DNA from: Clostridia bacterium
Lineage (GTDB): Bacteria > Bacillota > Clostridia > Christensenellales > UBA1242
Direction: 5' to 3'
Assembly: GCA_017621525.1 (NCBI GenBank)
Contig: JAGASX010000010.1
Coordinates: forward strand, 1 to 53,138
DNA: 53,138 nt
The position numbers were made by a program, and so were the translations under genes. Numbering within the stretch: the first letter of the stretch is position 1; every line of letters begins with the position of its first letter. Below are positions 1-9,396 of this stretch, one piece after another. The notes below the pieces were generated by a model. The model made no database searches, was not told the origin of the DNA, and was given only the letters and a program-made list of their open reading frames with translations.

Positions 1-35
1 AAAATACATTGAGAATTTTCTCAATGTATTTTTGT
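1..35 (-). terminator. Terminator of the VirB6-like gene
   Basis: A hairpin with arms ATACATTGAG and CTCAATGTAT closes over a short AT loop and runs into a T-tract on the minus strand, immediately after the stop codon of the VirB6-like gene. The flanking A-tract and T-tract would let it work in both directions. Confidence 0.75.
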
Positions 36-41
36 TTTGGG

Positions 42-2567
42 TTATGTTGCGTTTCCGCCCGTTCCACCATTTCCACCGTTGTTTGTTGGAGGTGGATTGT
101 TGTTTTGTGCAGAAATTGCCGAGAAGATTTTGCCCAAAGATTTTGTTTGCGCTTCTGACGCTTTGACAAAATCGCCCATGCTTTTTGCCATTGCGTTGAG
201 TGTAGCCTGTTGAGCATCCATCTTCTGACCTTGTTGCTGTGCAATTTCCTTTTGAAGAGCATCGCCCTCTTTCTTGGATTTGCCTTCGCCAAACATCTTG
301 CCTTGAACGCCTTTTGTTTGCCACATTTCTTTACCCATTTTGATACCGCCACCGATAAGTTTATCAATACCGATACCTTCGGCAAGGTCATTCTTTATGG
401 CCTTAATGAAACCGTCTGCAATTGACTTACCAGCATCGCCAAGGTTGCCCAGAACACCGCCTTTGCGTTTTCCGTCTTCACCTTTCTTGCCGGCAAAGGT
501 ATTTGCAAGTCCATCTCCCCATGATTTCCAGAAGCCCGTTGTGCTGACCATTTTACCATCAGCGCCCTTTGCAAGTTTGTATTTTTCAACCATTTTGGTT
601 TCGTCGTATGCCTCAAGTTCTTTGCTTTTCTTGCTTGCACTGGTTTTGGCATTCTTCTCTGCCTTTTCGGCTTTCTCGTATTCTTTCAGTTTGCCAGATT
701 GCTTAAGAAGTCCTTTAAGCAGAACTGCATCTCTTGCCTTTTCAGCATCTGCTACCGAACCGCCCTTTTTGATAACGCTGTTGTAGGCGTCATCACCTGC
801 CTTTTTCAATTTAGCATCAGCAGTTTTTCCTTTTACGCTTGCTTGCAAGTCTGCCATTTTCTTAGCCGCGGCTTCTTGCGCCCTTATAAATCCTTCGTAA
901 GCATTGGTTGTTTTATCAAAATTCTTTGCAGTTTTAGTACCTGCTTGGTTCTTCTCATTAACACGTTTTGCTGCCGCTGACGCTTTGCCTTTCTTTATTG
1001 CTGCGCCAATAGGTTTACCTGTGATAGACCATGCTGTTTTTGCAACCGCTTTCCCGGCGTGGTATCCGGTTTTTGCAACTGCAGCACCTGCTTTACCAGC
1101 GATACCGAAACCACGCTTAAATCCGCCTGCGATATTACCCTTTAAGCCGTCCCCGCTACCAGCAGCGTCTGCACCGCCTACAAAGCCTGCGACCATTGAA
1201 ATAAAGTCTTTTGTCATCATAAGGCCAGCAATTAAGATGATTGTGTTTACTATTGCATCAAGTAGGCCATTATTGAAGAATGAAATTGATTGCAAGTATG
1301 GCAAAATTAACATCAATATGTTTATACCAACAATTGCACCAAATGCCATCATAATTTGTTGCATGAATGTTGTTCCCCAGCCCTTAAATGCCTTAAAGTT
1401 GTCAAGTGGAGCAATACCCAAAAGTGATGGGTAGATAAGGAACATTGCCGCGCCTTTTATAAGCCTTGTCATCATACCAACGATGATTGAAATCATAATT
1501 CCGAATACTGTTACACCGCCACCAAAAGCAACGATGAAGTTAAATTGCCACAGGTCATAGAAAAGCCAAACTGCTGAAACGTCATATTTTGAGAAACTAT
1601 ATATTGTTGACTTTGCACCAAAACCGCCGGTTACATCACTTATACCCAAATATGGGACAGTGCTTTCAACCGCACTTATTGTTGCCGAATAACTTAAGCC
1701 TGTGTTAAGTTGAAGGTTGTTTTGGAACGCATAGTCAATTTGCATACCCACATACTCTCGTTTTTCTTGATTAGTTTGAAGTGAGCCATATTCTGGACAG
1801 TTGCTTGCATCGCCAAAAATTTGTTTACCATTTACTGTGATATTTTGATAACTTGAAACGCTTGTTTGACCAGACCTTGCACGGTTTGCGCCATAAGCAC
1901 TTGCTTTGAACATAAGTCCGCCAAAGGTTGCAGTGCTTGTTGGGTCGCCGACGCCAAAGTAGTCATAATGGGCGTAAACTTTGTTATCTGTGCCCCGCAG
2001 TGTTTCACCGCGGAAAATTTCTGTTGCTTGTGTGCCGTATATACCTTTTATTGCGCTTTCGTTTGTTGTGCCGGCAGTTATATTATCCAGCGTGCGAAGA
2101 ACAAAAGTTGAAAGTTGCATACCAATTACAACAACAATAGGCATAACTGCAAAGGTAAGAATTGATTTGATTGCTGTGTAGATATATTTTGATGGGCTTG
2201 TCCCCTCGGAGTCTTCGTTATAGTGAGATTTTACAATTGCAACAATTGTGGAAACAACCAATACGATAAGACCGAAAATTGCAAGCGACCAGAAAACTGT
2301 ATTAAGCCCTTTATATACGCTTGCAGAATCACCTATGCCTAAAATTCCATAAATAAATTCTGTGAGAGGGTCTTTCTGTGTCATTATTTCGCCCGTTGAG
2401 GTTTGATAGTATGTATCAAGTCCTGCAAGTTTGCGCACAAGTGCCTGCATGGCATCAATACCAGACGCAAATGCGGCAAACAAAAAGTATACAATCTTTG
2501 GGATTATATCAAAAAACGTTGCTATTTTTTGTAAAAAATTTACATTAACCAAGGAACCGTAATTCAA
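42..2567 (-). CDS. VirB6/TrbL-like conjugation membrane protein
   Basis: An 841-residue polytopic membrane protein. Hydrophobic segments are visible near residues 15-45, 88-112 and 135-160, and four more lie at about 340-465. A long Lys/Ala-rich cytoplasmic tail (about 490-740) follows and ends in an Asn/Gly-rich stretch. This layout matches inner-membrane channel components of integrative-element type IV secretion systems (VirB6/TrbL, the Mbov_0396-type ICE proteins), which help form the DNA-transfer pore. Translation probably starts at a TTG (M-N-Y-G-S) about 8 nt after GGAGG. No other conjugation gene is adjacent; a VirD4-like coupling protein lies 46 kb away on the same strand. The family call rests on topology and general resemblance, not on a catalytic motif. 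Confidence 0.6.
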   Translation of the reverse strand: MNYGSLVNVNFLQKIATFFDIIPKIVYFLFAAFASGIDAMQALVRKLAGLDTYYQTSTGEIMTQKDPLTEFIYGILGIGDSASVYKGLNTVFWSLAIFGLIVLVVSTIVAIVKSHYNEDSEGTSPSKYIYTAIKSILTFAVMPIVVVIGMQLSTFVLRTLDNITAGTTNESAIKGIYGTQATEIFRGETLRGTDNKVYAHYDYFGVGDPTSTATFGGLMFKASAYGANRARSGQTSVSSYQNITVNGKQIFGDASNCPEYGSLQTNQEKREYVGMQIDYAFQNNLQLNTGLSYSATISAVESTVPYLGISDVTGGFGAKSTIYSFSKYDVSAVWLFYDLWQFNFIVAFGGGVTVFGIMISIIVGMMTRLIKGAAMFLIYPSLLGIAPLDNFKAFKGWGTTFMQQIMMAFGAIVGINILMLILPYLQSISFFNNGLLDAIVNTIILIAGLMMTKDFISMVAGFVGGADAAGSGDGLKGNIAGGFKRGFGIAGKAGAAVAKTGYHAGKAVAKTAWSITGKPIGAAIKKGKASAAAKRVNEKNQAGTKTAKNFDKTTNAYEGFIRAQEAAAKKMADLQASVKGKTADAKLKKAGDDAYNSVIKKGGSVADAEKARDAVLLKGLLKQSGKLKEYEKAEKAEKNAKTSASKKSKELEAYDETKMVEKYKLAKGADGKMVSTTGFWKSWGDGLANTFAGKKGEDGKRKGGVLGNLGDAGKSIADGFIKAIKNDLAEGIGIDKLIGGGIKMGKEMWQTKGVQGKMFGEGKSKKEGDALQKEIAQQQGQKMDAQQATLNAMAKSMGDFVKASEAQTKSLGKIFSAISAQNNNPPPTNNGGNGGTGGNAT

Positions 2568-2637
2568 AATCTTTTCCTCCGCATATTTTAATTATCTTCA
2601 TTATAACAAATAAAAATTCAAATTACAACAAAAACCT

Positions 2638-3423
2638 TTAAAAACAATCAATTATTTTTAAATATATTTTTAAAAGGTGGTTGAAATTTAACATTTCTGC
2701 CCTCATTGAAAGTGTTTTTTCATCAATAAGAGTTAAATTTTCTTTGGAAATAAGTGTGCTTAAATTATTTTTTAAAGTTTTTCTTCTCATTGAAAAAACA
2801 CATTGGATAAATTTGTAAAATTTATTTTTGTCAATTTGAGGATATTTCTGTCTATCAATTTTTATTGTAACAACAGCAGAATCCACATTTGGCTGTGGAT
2901 GAAAATTGGTACGCGACACAATGCGATTTATTTTTGCACTTCCAAAAAAGTTTATCATAACCGAAAGCACGCCATAGTCTTTTCCGCCATGCCCGGCAAC
3001 CATACGCTCGGCAACCTCTTTTTGCACCATAATGGTAAGGCTTTTAAGTTTTTCACTGCCATTTAAAAATTTAAAAATAATTGGGGTTGTGATATAGTAT
3101 GGCAGGTTTGCAATCATTTTATATTCGCCGGCAAAATCTTCTTCAATTTTTGTGATTTCATAATCCATAATATCGCCAAAAATAAATTTTGCGTTGGTAA
3201 GGTTTAAGTTTAACAAATGTTCTTGCAAATCTTTATCAATTTCATAACTTACAACTTTTTGGCACTTTTCTGCGATTTGAGTTGTAAGGGTGCCTGCACC
3301 AGCACCAATTTCCAAAACCTCATCATTTTTGCAAATTTCCGCATCATCACAAATTGCAGAAAGCAGGTTTTTATCAAATATAAAATTCTGCCCAAACTTT
3401 TTCTTAAAATTGTGGTCTATCAT
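2638..3423 (-). CDS. rsmA: 16S rRNA adenine dimethyltransferase RsmA (KsgA)
   Basis: This enzyme dimethylates the two adjacent adenines in the 3'-terminal hairpin of 16S rRNA (A1518/A1519 in E. coli numbering), using S-adenosylmethionine, late in 30S assembly. The N-terminal KKFGQNF signature, the SAM-binding glycine loop EIGAGAG (about residues 38-44) and the catalytic NLPYYI motif (106-111) are all visible. At 261 residues the length is normal for the family. The start codon overlaps the tatD stop codon (ATGA), so the two genes are translationally coupled; the tatD-rsmA order is common in Firmicutes. Loss of this gene gives kasugamycin resistance in other bacteria. Confidence 0.95.
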   Translation of the reverse strand: MIDHNFKKKFGQNFIFDKNLLSAICDDAEICKNDEVLEIGAGAGTLTTQIAEKCQKVVSYEIDKDLQEHLLNLNLTNAKFIFGDIMDYEITKIEEDFAGEYKMIANLPYYITTPIIFKFLNGSEKLKSLTIMVQKEVAERMVAGHGGKDYGVLSVMINFFGSAKINRIVSRTNFHPQPNVDSAVVTIKIDRQKYPQIDKNKFYKFIQCVFSMRRKTLKNNLSTLISKENLTLIDEKTLSMRAEMLNFNHLLKIYLKIIDCF

Positions 3424-4184
3424 ATTTTAAACAGCCTCCTTACATTTTCTTGTGTGATTTTTTCTACTTCTTCCGGCGAGATGCCTTTAAGTTCTGCCAA
3501 ATGCTTTGCAATAATTTCGCTCATAATTGGCTGATTGCGTTTCCCCCTATATGGGTGAGGTGAAAGATATGGGCAATCGGTTTCAAGCAAAATTTTTTCA
3601 ATTGGAATATTTTTTATGGTTTGTTGAAGTTTTGTTGCGTTTTTGAATGTAGACACTCCACCAACAGAAATATACAGCCCAAGTTTAATACCCTCTTTTG
3701 CAATTTCCTCACTTCCACAAAAACAATGAAATGTTCCGCCAAAAGATAACAAGTGTTTGTTATTCTTTAAAATTTCAATCATATCACCATATGCATCACG
3801 GCAATGAATAACCACCGGAAGTTGAAGTTCTTGGGCAAGTTTAAGTTGTTTTATAAAGGTGTTTTTTTGAATTTCTTTGTCGGGCATATTATCGGTATAT
3901 TGCAAACCAATTTCGCCAATTGCAACAACTTTTTTGTTTTTTGCAAGGTTTTTAAGGGTTTTTAATGCATTTTCATTGCAATTTTCTGCAAATTCAGGAT
4001 AAATTCCTATTGACGCAAAAATATTTTCATATTTTTCTGCAAGGGCGATTGCCTGCTGTGAAGATGCAATATCGTATCCTGATGTTATCACTTTCATTCC
4101 CTTTTGTTGGCAAGCAAAAACAACCTCTTCAAGGTCTGTTGAAAAGGCGGGGTCTGTTAAGTGTGCGTGAGTATCAATAAGCAT
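3420..4184 (-). CDS. TatD family metal-dependent hydrolase
   Basis: A 254-residue TIM-barrel hydrolase of the TatD family, whose members have 3'-5' exonuclease or DNase activity on damaged nucleic acids. The metal ligands are visible: H-x-H in DTHAHL (His6, His8), a Glu in the GEIGLQY strand, HCRD in mid-protein, and the late Asp in ETDCPYLSPHP. The ribosome binding site AGAAAGGA lies 8 nt before the ATG. It overlaps rsmA by 4 nt and probably shares its transcript. The substrate cannot be read from the sequence. Confidence 0.92.
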   Translation of the reverse strand: MLIDTHAHLTDPAFSTDLEEVVFACQQKGMKVITSGYDIASSQQAIALAEKYENIFASIGIYPEFAENCNENALKTLKNLAKNKKVVAIGEIGLQYTDNMPDKEIQKNTFIKQLKLAQELQLPVVIHCRDAYGDMIEILKNNKHLLSFGGTFHCFCGSEEIAKEGIKLGLYISVGGVSTFKNATKLQQTIKNIPIEKILLETDCPYLSPHPYRGKRNQPIMSEIIAKHLAELKGISPEEVEKITQENVRRLFKI

Positions 4185-4283
4185 GGTTTAATCCTTTCTA
4201 TCATTTTAATAAATAATTGGCAAAATGTCAAATTGTTGGCGGGTTGAATAACTAAAACAGGCAGGTATGGAATATATTACAAC

Positions 4284-4865
4284 ATGAATAGAATTTGGTT
4301 TTTAATGGTTGTAGGCTCTTTAATTGCACTTTTATGCACCACGCCAGAAAATGCACTTTCAAGCATGCTTAACGCCTCAGCCGAGGCGCTTACTTTAAGT
4401 ATTGAACTTTGTGGGGTTTACGCGGTGTGGCTTGGCGTTTTGGAACTTGTTGAAGAAAGCGGGCTGGCACAAAAACTTGCACGGCTTTTGCGACCATTTA
4501 TAAAAAAGGTTTTTAAAATTGATGATGTTGAGGCAGAGAAATATATTGCACTTAATATGTCGGCAAACATGTTGGGGCTTGGTAATGCTTCCACCCCACT
4601 TGGCATTAAAGCCATGAAAAGGCTTGATGACGGAAGTGGAGTTGCAAACTATGCAGTCATTATGCTTATTGTGATAAATGCAACTTCAATTCAACTTTTG
4701 CCGTCAACGATTATAGGGCTTCGTGCAAATGCCGGTTCTCTTTCGCCTGCTGATATAGTACTTCCAACCCTTATTTCAACATTCTGCACTTTTGCTTTGG
4801 GAATTATGCTTGTAAAACTATTTGGCAAGTTGCACAAAAAATGGCGACAAAGGGGTAAAAAATGA
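4284..4865 (+). CDS. spmA: Spore maturation protein A
   Basis: A 193-residue membrane protein with a nucleoside-recognition (Gate) fold, matching SpmA in length and in its NMSANMLGLGNASTPLGIKA signature at about residues 92-111. In Bacillus, SpmA and SpmB are needed for full dehydration of the spore core. It overlaps spmB by 4 nt, the usual pairing. No strong Shine-Dalgarno is visible before this ATG; only a distant AGG lies upstream, so expression may be weak or the start slightly different. The pair implies that the organism or its recent ancestors sporulate. Confidence 0.92.
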   Translation: MNRIWFLMVVGSLIALLCTTPENALSSMLNASAEALTLSIELCGVYAVWLGVLELVEESGLAQKLARLLRPFIKKVFKIDDVEAEKYIALNMSANMLGLGNASTPLGIKAMKRLDDGSGVANYAVIMLIVINATSIQLLPSTIIGLRANAGSLSPADIVLPTLISTFCTFALGIMLVKLFGKLHKKWRQRGKK

Positions 4866-5368
4866 GTGGTTATATTATTCCTGCAATTTTTATTGCAATT
4901 TTTTGCTATGCAAAATTTAAAAAGGTAAACCCCTATGACACATTTGTGAAAGGTGCAAAAAAGGCGATACCGCTTGCTGTTGATATTTTTCCTTTTATTG
5001 CAACAATTATGATTGCTGTTGCATTATTGCGAGAAAGCGGGCTGACCGCCATGCTTGCAAATGCGGTTTCTCCAATTTTTAATCTTTTGGGAATTCCAAC
5101 CCAACTTGTTGAACTTGTGCTTTTACGTCCCTTTACAGGTTCTGGCAGTTATGCACTTTTAAATGACGTTTTGTTGCAATATGGTGCAGACAGTTATATT
5201 TCTCGTTGTGCCTGCGTGATTTTAGGTTGCAGTGAAACAATTTTTTATGTAACCGCAGTTTATACCTCAGGCACAAAAATTAAAAAATTGTTGTATGCAA
5301 TTCCTGTTGCTTTAATTTGTGCAGTTGTTGGTGCAATTATAGCCTGTTTATTATGCAAAATTATTTAA
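4862..5368 (+). CDS. spmB: Spore maturation protein B
   Basis: A 168-residue multi-spanning membrane protein, second gene of the spmAB pair and coupled to spmA by an ATGA overlap. The conserved core reads LLRESGLTAMLA, then RPFTGSGSYALL, then LGCSETIFYVTAVY, which fits the Gate domain of SpmB. It acts with SpmA in the forespore envelope. A terminator hairpin follows directly. Confidence 0.92.
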   Translation: MSGYIIPAIFIAIFCYAKFKKVNPYDTFVKGAKKAIPLAVDIFPFIATIMIAVALLRESGLTAMLANAVSPIFNLLGIPTQLVELVLLRPFTGSGSYALLNDVLLQYGADSYISRCACVILGCSETIFYVTAVYTSGTKIKKLLYAIPVALICAVVGAIIACLLCKII

Positions 5369-5373
5369 TAAAA

Positions 5374-5405
5374 AAATCCTTTATTTATTTTTAAAGGATT
5401 TTATT
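5374..5405 (+). terminator. Terminator after spmAB
   Basis: Arms AATCCTTTA and TAAAGGATT enclose an AT loop and are followed by TTATT; A-tracts before it would let it also serve the small minus-strand gene that ends at 5428. Confidence 0.7.
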
Positions 5406-5427
5406 ATACCGATATAAATTTTTATTG

Positions 5428-5625
5428 TTATTTTTTAATAACTTCTTTATTTTTTCTATGCAAGCCCTCACTTTCAATAATTCCTAAATTTGAAGAAATT
5501 GTTGAAAAAAAGCATCTTAATTTTCTTAAATCTTCTTTTTCATAATTTTTTGCAATGCAAATTGCAAGGCTTCCGGCAAGAGCAATAAGTTCTGACCCGC
5601 AAATATCCAAATGTTTTTTATCCAT
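5428..5625 (-). CDS. Small hypothetical protein (DUF6774-like)
   Basis: A 65-residue protein with a short helical core (LIALAGSLAICIAKNYEKED) and a Lys-rich C-terminus. Size and pattern recall the small DUF6774 family of Clostridia, whose role is unknown; this is an impression only. No Shine-Dalgarno is seen before the ATG. The gene stands alone between the spmAB terminator and the palindromic element beyond its start. Confidence 0.5.
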   Translation of the reverse strand: MDKKHLDICGSELIALAGSLAICIAKNYEKEDLRKLRCFFSTISSNLGIIESEGLHRKNKEVIKK

Positions 5626-5659
5626 GTTTATTTATATTATTAAAAAGGGTTTGGGGTGC

Positions 5660-5758
5660 AATAAAAAAAGCGTCGATTGCGGAAACTCCCCCAGTCGGCT
5701 TCGCCGACAGCCCCCTCTATGAGGGGGCTTGTTGTCGCAATCGGTGCTTTTAGTATTT
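5660..5758 (-). repeat. Large palindromic REP-like element / gltX terminator
   Basis: A nested inverted repeat. Outer arms (GATTGCG with CGCAATC, extended by AAAAGC with GCTTTT) enclose two hairpins: a 15-nt one with arms GTCGGC and GCCGAC around a TTC loop, and one with arms AGCCCCCTC and GAGGGGGCT. On the minus strand it ends in a T-tract just downstream of gltX, so it can act as a terminator. Its much higher GC sets it apart from the surroundings and links it to the REP-like units near 49, 51 and 53 kb. Confidence 0.6.
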
Positions 5759-5759
5759 A

Positions 5760-7397
5760 TTAAAATTGTTTTGCAAGGCGGGCTTTTGTTTCTTCCTCAC
5801 CTAAAATTGACATAATTGTAAAAAGTGTTGGTGAGTTTTTTGTGCCTGTTATTGCAAGGCGTATAAATTCGCAGGCCTTTGCGGTGTTACCCTTATAGGC
5901 GTCTGGGTTTGCCTTATAAAGTTTATTATCTGCTGCATAACCCAATTTTTCTGCAATTTCTTTCACGCCAGCAAACCAATCTTCATTTGATGCTGGCATT
6001 TTGAATGTTTTTGAATATTCCTTTAAAAATTCATTTGCATTTTCTTTATCTTCGCTGTTAAGTTGATATTCGGTAGGTCTTTCAAAAAGATAGGCAAAAT
6101 TTTCTTTCATCATTTTATAGTTATAAATATCTTTTCTTGGTTTTACCGCCCCATCTCTATCCATTTGGCAGGCTTTAACAAATTTTTCTTCTTCGCCCTT
6201 TAATCTTTCTGCCAAAGGCGCGTCATATTCTTCAGCCCAAGTAAGCCAATTTTGATAAAGGGTTTTGCCCTCCATTTTTGAAATGATATTTTTTGAAATA
6301 TCATTAAGTTTTACAAGGTCAAAAATTGGGGCAACGGTTGTGATTTCATTGGCGTTAAATTTAAACTGCCTCCAATCTGTATCTGGATTATTTTTACGCC
6401 AAATTTCAAAGCCAGAGTTTATCATGTTAAGCAGATATTCGCAAAGAGCGTCGGTTGGATAGCCATTTTCAAAAAAGTACATCATATTTGCTTCTGGGTC
6501 ATATCTTTTTGAAATTTTACGGCGATTGCCCTGTTCATTAAGTTTATAAATCAATGGGTTATGGCAATATTGAATTTGTTTAAAGCCAAGTGCCTCAAAA
6601 AGTTCTACATGGGCTGGGGTTGAAGAAATATATTCCTCACCGCGGACAACAATGGTTGTGCCCATAAGTGTATCATCAACAGCGTGGGCAAATGGATAAG
6701 GTGGTGTGCCGTCGCTTTTTAAAATTATAAAATCTTTGGCGTTGGCTTTCGCTTCAAGGTCGCCCTTGATAAGGTCATTAAATTTAACCCTTTCGGTTCC
6801 CTCATTTTTAGTTTTCAATCTTATTGCAAAAGGGTCTCCATTTTTGATATGTTTTTTAACTTCTTCATAAGAAAGGTTGCGACAAGGGTCATATTCGCGT
6901 TCATCATTCTCTGCAAACTTATTTTCGCGAAGTTTTAAAACATCTTCTTTTCCCTCTGTTTTTTTGCAAAAACATGGAAATGCCCTGCCCTCGCTTACAA
7001 GTTTATGTGCAAAAACATGGTAAAGGTGATTTCTTTCACTTTGAACATATGGGCCATAGTTTCCAACATCTTGTCCGTCAAGTGTTTGATATTCATCAAA
7101 TTCAATACCCATACGATTTAAAACATTATATAAAACCTTTTTGGCGTCTGCCACTTCGCGCTTTTTATCTGTATCTTCTATTCTTAAAAAGAAAACGCCG
7201 TTTGAATTTTTTGCAAGGTTGTAACTTATAAAAGCCTGAAAAAAGTTGCCGATATGCATATAGCCTGTTGGGCTTGGTGCAAAGCGTGTAACAATTTGGC
7301 TTTTATCCAAATTTCTTTGTGGATATTTTGCAAAAACCTCGCCCTCGGTAAGGGCAAGGTTTGGGAATAACAAATCGGCTATGTCGCGATTATTCAT
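5760..7397 (-). CDS. gltX: Glutamate--tRNA ligase
   Basis: A class I aminoacyl-tRNA synthetase that charges tRNA-Glu, and in bacteria lacking GlnRS also tRNA-Gln. The HIGH motif appears as MHIGN (residues 47-51) after APSPTG, and the KMSKS loop as KISKR at about residue 290. The catalytic core has RIEDTDKKR, typical of GluRS. At 545 residues it is longer than E. coli GltX because of an N-terminal extension of about 35 residues and extra anticodon-domain sequence. It is the last gene of the typA-dnaB operon and ends at the REP-like palindrome. Confidence 0.93.
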   Translation of the reverse strand: MNNRDIADLLFPNLALTEGEVFAKYPQRNLDKSQIVTRFAPSPTGYMHIGNFFQAFISYNLAKNSNGVFFLRIEDTDKKREVADAKKVLYNVLNRMGIEFDEYQTLDGQDVGNYGPYVQSERNHLYHVFAHKLVSEGRAFPCFCKKTEGKEDVLKLRENKFAENDEREYDPCRNLSYEEVKKHIKNGDPFAIRLKTKNEGTERVKFNDLIKGDLEAKANAKDFIILKSDGTPPYPFAHAVDDTLMGTTIVVRGEEYISSTPAHVELFEALGFKQIQYCHNPLIYKLNEQGNRRKISKRYDPEANMMYFFENGYPTDALCEYLLNMINSGFEIWRKNNPDTDWRQFKFNANEITTVAPIFDLVKLNDISKNIISKMEGKTLYQNWLTWAEEYDAPLAERLKGEEEKFVKACQMDRDGAVKPRKDIYNYKMMKENFAYLFERPTEYQLNSEDKENANEFLKEYSKTFKMPASNEDWFAGVKEIAEKLGYAADNKLYKANPDAYKGNTAKACEFIRLAITGTKNSPTLFTIMSILGEEETKARLAKQF

Positions 7398-7418
7398 AAT
7401 TTCTCCTTAAATTTGTTA

Positions 7419-8402
7419 TTAAACAAGCAAAAATGTGAAAAATTTGCTTAAAATTCCATTGTTACCAAAATATGATTGAACATTATTGTGATAAATTGAT
7501 GCATCGTTGTTGCTTTTTTCGTAAGCAATAAGCGAGCCCTCATAAGTAAGGTAGTATTCGTAAAGTGAAAATTCTTTAAGTGATTTATTTGCGTTTGCTC
7601 TGTCGCCATTTACAGCATTTACAACGCTTACAAAACCTTGATATTCATCAGCATTTATTTCTTTTGTTTTTGCAAGAACAAATGCTTGGCAATATTTTTC
7701 ATAAATGCTTTCTGCGGTGTTGTACAGGTCTTTATCAAAATCTCTACCTTGCGCGCTACCGAAGAAGAAGTTTTTAAAATCTGCGTTGATAAGAAGTTCT
7801 TGATAGCCAAGGTCGTAGGTTATCACGGCAGAAGTTGCCCCAGCATTGATAATGTTTTCTTTAACAAACAGCAGGTCGCCCAAAGTTATTGCAACGTCAT
7901 ACACATTTTCAGCAAATTCTCTTGCAGAAAGGGCATATCTTGCAAAATAACCATTGTAAATATTATAGTTTGCACTGCTTTCCACTTGTGAAAGATTAAA
8001 GTGTTCTGTTTTCAAATCTTTGAAAGCCTTATCCATTTCATTGATTTTTTTGTTGAGTTTGCCAAAATCATATTTTACGTCAAGTCCATTAAGGTAAGTT
8101 GAATATTTTTCAATAAAGTTAAGTCCATTTGCAACAATTGCGATTGATTTTTCATCTTGTGGTGCAAAATCACCAGTTGACTGTTTTTCTTGAAAATCAT
8201 TTAAGAAAAAGTTTGTTGTTGCGCCATACACTGCGCCTGCTTTAAAAGTTGTGTCTTCCTTATATTCTTCAAGGCTTTGGTTGATAAGTGTAAGTGTATC
8301 TCCGCTTGTTGCGCCCTTTCCGCAGGCGATAAGAAGTGTTGATGAAAGAATAAGCATAACTGCAAGTGCAAGAGTTGAAACTATCTTTTTAAACTTTGTC
8401 AT
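7419..8402 (-). CDS. Hypothetical lipoprotein
   Basis: A 327-residue exported protein not assigned to a family. The N-terminus is a lipoprotein signal: basic MTKFKK, a hydrophobic stretch, then lipobox LIAC with lipidation expected at Cys27. The mature part looks mostly helical, with no catalytic motif. Its start overlaps the stop of the upstream gene by one base (TAATG), so the two proteins are probably made together and may interact at the membrane. Its position between dnaB and gltX is not a standard arrangement. Confidence 0.75.
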   Translation of the reverse strand: MTKFKKIVSTLALAVMLILSSTLLIACGKGATSGDTLTLINQSLEEYKEDTTFKAGAVYGATTNFFLNDFQEKQSTGDFAPQDEKSIAIVANGLNFIEKYSTYLNGLDVKYDFGKLNKKINEMDKAFKDLKTEHFNLSQVESSANYNIYNGYFARYALSAREFAENVYDVAITLGDLLFVKENIINAGATSAVITYDLGYQELLINADFKNFFFGSAQGRDFDKDLYNTAESIYEKYCQAFVLAKTKEINADEYQGFVSVVNAVNGDRANANKSLKEFSLYEYYLTYEGSLIAYEKSNNDASIYHNNVQSYFGNNGILSKFFTFLLV

Positions 8403-9382
8403 TACACACCCCCTATCAAAAATACTCTAATTTGTGTATAAACGTTGTTTGCGTCTTCAATGCCCTCATAAGTAAGCGTAACAACCGGATTGTCGCTTAT
8501 AAGTTCAATTGAAGAAATTGCATTTTTCATATCTTCTTGGCTGTAAAGTGAGAAATATTGATTGATTTTTTGATATTTCCCTTGAATTACGCTTGAAAAA
8601 TAGTAGTTTTCAATTTCGTCAGCGTTTTTAAGGTTTTGTTCTACAAATAGTTGGAATGCCATAATTTTACCATCGCTTTCATATGTGTAAGTGTTGGCAT
8701 TTGGGTTTTGCTTGTCATATTCAACAAGACCTGCAAAATCGTTGTAAATAACTTGGGTAAAGTCGCTTACAGTGTTTAAAATTGTTGTTGAGGCAAGGTT
8801 GTTGGTTGTAACGTCGCCCATACTTCCCTCATACGCCTTTGCAAGTGCAGAAATTGCTTTGTTGTAGCCATTCAGCCAATTTGCATATTCTACGCGAAAA
8901 TCTATCCATGCACTTTGAAGGTAAGTTGCAGATTGACTGCCCAATTTATTTACTTCTTCAAGCATTTTGTTAAGTTGTTTTTGGCTGTCAATTGCTCCGT
9001 TTAAACCATTTTTGATTGATTTGTAGTTTTTATTGAAATTTTTGTTGCTTTGTGCAAAGGTGAGATAGTCATTATAGTAATCAAGCACGCCGGCAAGTGT
9101 GATTGAAAGGGTTTCTACGTCTTTCATCTCTTGGGACATGGTGATTAAATAGTTGTTGACTTTGTTGGCGTCCACCTTTGTTTGAAATTTGTCATATTCG
9201 GTTTTTTCTGTTTGGCTCATTAAAAATGAGTTTGTATAGGCTTTATTTAAAAGCGTTAATGCCGAGTTTGTGCTTGGTGGAATTGATATTACAATTACAA
9301 CAATGATGATTGCAATAACCGCCAATACGCCAAGTCCAACCATAAACTTTTTGCCTTTACCAGATTTTTTTTGTTCTGCCAT
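8402..9382 (-). CDS. Hypothetical membrane-anchored extracytoplasmic protein
   Basis: A 326-residue protein with a Lys-rich cytoplasmic tip, one transmembrane segment (about residues 14-34) and a large helical outside domain rich in Asn, Lys and Tyr. It has no lipobox and no recognised domain. It is translationally coupled to the downstream lipoprotein gene and lies 14 nt after dnaB in the same operon. The two proteins are similar in size and composition (helical, with YNDYL-like and ANxNxxS-like stretches) and may be distant relatives; that is inference. Confidence 0.7.
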   Translation of the reverse strand: MAEQKKSGKGKKFMVGLGVLAVIAIIIVVIVISIPPSTNSALTLLNKAYTNSFLMSQTEKTEYDKFQTKVDANKVNNYLITMSQEMKDVETLSITLAGVLDYYNDYLTFAQSNKNFNKNYKSIKNGLNGAIDSQKQLNKMLEEVNKLGSQSATYLQSAWIDFRVEYANWLNGYNKAISALAKAYEGSMGDVTTNNLASTTILNTVSDFTQVIYNDFAGLVEYDKQNPNANTYTYESDGKIMAFQLFVEQNLKNADEIENYYFSSVIQGKYQKINQYFSLYSQEDMKNAISSIELISDNPVVTLTYEGIEDANNVYTQIRVFLIGGV

Positions 9383-9396
9383 GATTGCCTCCTTTT

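Noticed and set aside
210..1434. Plus-strand open frames opposite the VirB6-like gene
   Set aside because: They lack ribosome binding sites and are mirrors of the Lys/Ala-rich coding sequence on the other strand.
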